A DNA stretch of 7,972 nucleotides from Kiritimatiellia bacterium (GTDB lineage: Bacteria > Verrucomicrobiota > Kiritimatiellia > RFP12 > UBA3636), in contig JAFUXX010000173.1 of NCBI GenBank assembly GCA_017476965.1, positions 1-7,972 on the forward strand, read 5' to 3'. The translations under genes and the position numbers were made by a program. The first letter of the stretch is position 1. Each line of letters starts with the position of its first letter. Below are positions 6,586-7,972 of the stretch, piece after piece. The notes under the pieces were generated by a model. That model was not told the origin of the DNA, searched no databases, and saw nothing but the letters and a program-made list of their open reading frames with translations.

Positions 6586-7761
6586 CTTGAAGGTTATTTC
6601 CTCCACGCAGCGGCGGAATTCGTCCGCGCCGTCGAGGAACGTGACTTCGATGCGCAGGAAGAGGACGGGCACCGCGCACCTGTCGATCCGGGTCATGCGC
6701 ACCGCGTCCTTTTCCGTGGTGATTATCGCGTCGGCCCCGAGCTCCTGGGCGTTGTTGACCGAGTCGATGATCTCCTGCTGCGAAAAGCGGTGGTGGTCGG
6801 CGAAGTGGCGGCGCTCCAGGATCGTCGCGCCGAGCGCTTCGAGCGACGCCTCGAACGAGCGCGGCGCGGCGATGCCGGAAAGCGCGACGATCTTCATGCC
6901 GCGCAGTTTCGAGAGCGGGAAGCGTTCGCGCGTGAACGCGCCGACGAGGCACGTCGGATCGTGGTTGCACTCCATGATCCCGGCCGTGGGGTTGAGCTTG
7001 CGGATGCGCTCGCGCAAGGCGGAAGTGTCGCCGCCGCGGGCCTTGGTGATGCAGACGAACGACGCGCGCTTGATGTTCCCCGCGGGTTCGCGGAGGATGC
7101 CGCGCGGCAGCACGCGCCCGTTGCCGAACGGGTTGGTGCGGTCCACGAGCACGATGTCGCGGCGGTGCAGGAGCTTCTGGTACTGGAAGCCGTCGTCGAG
7201 CAGGAGGGTGTCGCACCCGAACTTGCGCACGGCCATGCGGCCGCTCTTCACGCGGTCTTTGTCCACCAGCACCACGACGTCCGGCAGGTTGGTCGCGAGC
7301 ATGTACGGCTCGTCGCCGGACATTTCGCTGTCCAGGAGCAGCCGGCGGCCGTCGGAAACGACGCGCGGCGGCGCGCCGCCGGGGCCGAAGCGGAATTTGT
7401 CCGCGAGGCGCGCGCCGAACCCCTTTTCCTTCTTGCGGTACCCGCGCGAGAGAATCGCGACCTTGCGCCCCTGCGCGGCGAGTTCGCGGGCGAGCTTTTC
7501 GACCATCGGCGTCTTGCCAGTGCCGCCGACCGTCACGTTGCCGATGCTTATGACCTGGCACCCGAGCGGGTAGCGGCGCAGGATTCCGGTGCGGTACAGG
7601 AAAAGGCGCAGCTGCACGACCGCGGCGTAGACGGCCGAAATCCGCGCGAGCGTCCAGAGCAGGAAACTCGCGGCGGCGCCGTGCCCGCGGTCCGCCCCCT
7701 CGTACTGGATGAGCGGCAGGAGCGCGTTTTCGGTTTTTTCGAGCGTTTTCCGGGATCCCAT
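6577..7761 (-). CDS. lpxK: Tetraacyldisaccharide 4'-kinase (lipid A 4'-kinase)
   Basis: Phosphorylates the 4' position of the tetraacylated disaccharide lipid A precursor (the lipid IVA-forming step), using ATP at the cytoplasmic face of the inner membrane. The 394-residue product has a hydrophobic N-terminal segment (about 31-58) that would bind the membrane, then VISIGNVTVGGTGKTP (70-85) with the Walker A loop, ILSRGYRKK (103-111), DTLLLDDGFQ (184-193), the RRDIVLVDRTNPFGNGRVLPRG stretch (200-221) followed by LREP (223-226), LSGIAAPRSFEASL (294-308), FADHHRFS (320-327) and ITTEKDAVR (347-355). These are the family hallmarks in the usual order. It is longer than E. coli LpxK (328 residues), partly from about 20 extra N-terminal residues. 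The ATG is supported by GGAGG six bases upstream. It starts 15 bp after the permease-like gene, suggesting one operon. Confidence 0.97.
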   Translation of the reverse strand: MGSRKTLEKTENALLPLIQYEGADRGHGAAASFLLWTLARISAVYAAVVQLRLFLYRTGILRRYPLGCQVISIGNVTVGGTGKTPMVEKLARELAAQGRKVAILSRGYRKKEKGFGARLADKFRFGPGGAPPRVVSDGRRLLLDSEMSGDEPYMLATNLPDVVVLVDKDRVKSGRMAVRKFGCDTLLLDDGFQYQKLLHRRDIVLVDRTNPFGNGRVLPRGILREPAGNIKRASFVCITKARGGDTSALRERIRKLNPTAGIMECNHDPTCLVGAFTRERFPLSKLRGMKIVALSGIAAPRSFEASLEALGATILERRHFADHHRFSQQEIIDSVNNAQELGADAIITTEKDAVRMTRIDRCAVPVLFLRIEVTFLDGADEFRRCVEEITFKPA

Positions 7762-7767
7762 GGCAAA

Positions 7768-7772
7768 CCTCC
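7768..7772 (-). promoter_or_regulatory. Shine-Dalgarno of lpxK
   Basis: GGAGG on the minus strand, separated by six bases (TTTGCC) from the lpxK ATG at 7761. It sits in the 15-bp gap after the permease-like stop codon and decides the lpxK start. It also shows that this genome uses classical ribosome binding sites, in contrast to the two genes with predicted leaderless starts. Confidence 0.85.
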
Positions 7773-7776
7773 GTCC

Positions 7777-7972
7777 CTAGATCCCGGCGCCGCGCGGCGG
7801 AAGCGCGGTCCAGCGGCGGGCTTCGAGCGCCCTCGTCGCAGCGAAGAGCAGGAACGCCGTCGCCGAAAGGCACGCGAAAAGCGGCCGCGAGTCGAAGATG
7901 CCGCGCACCGGCACGACGGGCGAAAACGCCGTGGCGAACGGCTCGGGCGGGAAGCCGGGCACGAGCCCGGAC
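7777..7972 (-). CDS. C-terminal end of a membrane protein, probably ABC-2 type (GldF/NosY-like) permease
   Basis: Only the last 65 residues are in the window; the frame is open at the window edge, so the true start is outside. The segment ...FATAFSPVVPVRGIFDSRPLF is followed by a hydrophobic helix ACLSATAFLLFAATRAL and then EARRWTALPPRGAGI before the TAG. The arrangement 'F..f..GviD.R.l.yfl...a.fLf.t.r.Le.RRW' is what I recall of the last helix of ABC-2 type permeases of the GldF/NosY type, which move substrates across or within the inner membrane with a separate ATPase. The ATPase and the rest of the permease would be expected just beyond the window. The family call rests on one helix and its flanks. 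It is followed within 15 bp by lpxK, consistent with an envelope operon. Confidence 0.6.
   Translation of the reverse strand, partial: SGLVPGFPPEPFATAFSPVVPVRGIFDSRPLFACLSATAFLLFAATRALEARRWTALPPRGAGI

Noticed and set aside
4707..6590. A 627-codon plus-strand open frame opposite the solute-binding protein
   Set aside because: Same explanation: an antisense shadow of a well-supported family 5 binding protein, with no recognisable motif.
7955..7970. Inverted repeat CCGGGC-ACGA-GCCCGG near the window edge
   Set aside because: It lies within the permease-like coding frame and is of a length expected by chance in DNA this GC-rich.

Overview
The window is about 8 kb of very GC-rich bacterial chromosome. 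All six supportable genes lie on the minus strand, so transcription runs from high to low coordinates. Coding density is high, with gaps of 15 to 96 bp and one 4-base overlap. LpxK (lipid A 4'-kinase) implies an outer membrane with lipopolysaccharide. A large secreted glycosidase-like protein with carbohydrate-binding modules, the GC content and promoters that look leaderless would suit a member of the Planctomycetes-Verrucomicrobia-Kiritimatiellae-Lentisphaerae group. That placement is only an inference from style; no marker gene fixes the taxon.

Layout in transcription order. (1) 7972-7777: the C-terminal end of a membrane protein resembling ABC-2 type (GldF/NosY-like) permeases. (2) 7761-6577: lpxK, 15 bp downstream, with a clear Shine-Dalgarno. 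(3) 6554-4797: an exported family 5 (peptide/YejA-like) solute-binding protein, 22 bp after lpxK, with a GTG start. These three look like one envelope-related transcription unit. (4) 4736-1257: a 1159-residue exported multidomain protein with a clan GH-A type catalytic domain (candidate catalytic Glu463 and Glu577), a NEW3-like domain and a C-terminal CBM9-like domain. It has its own promoter and is followed by a strong GC hairpin. (5) 1160-483: riboflavin synthase alpha subunit with a GTG start. (6) 486-1: the N-terminal 162 residues of a protein resembling the pRiA4b ORF-3-like domain, overlapping the riboflavin synthase stop as ATGA.

The most interesting pattern is regulatory. The glycosidase and riboflavin synthase genes both lack a Shine-Dalgarno, and each has a good -10 hexamer ending exactly 7 nt before its start codon. 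This geometry predicts leaderless or nearly leaderless transcripts. By contrast, lpxK inside the other transcription unit has a classical GGAGG. I see no RNA genes, CRISPR array, insertion sequence or phage feature, and no convincing wholly new system. The glycosidase-like protein, of unknown substrate, is the main candidate for new biochemistry.
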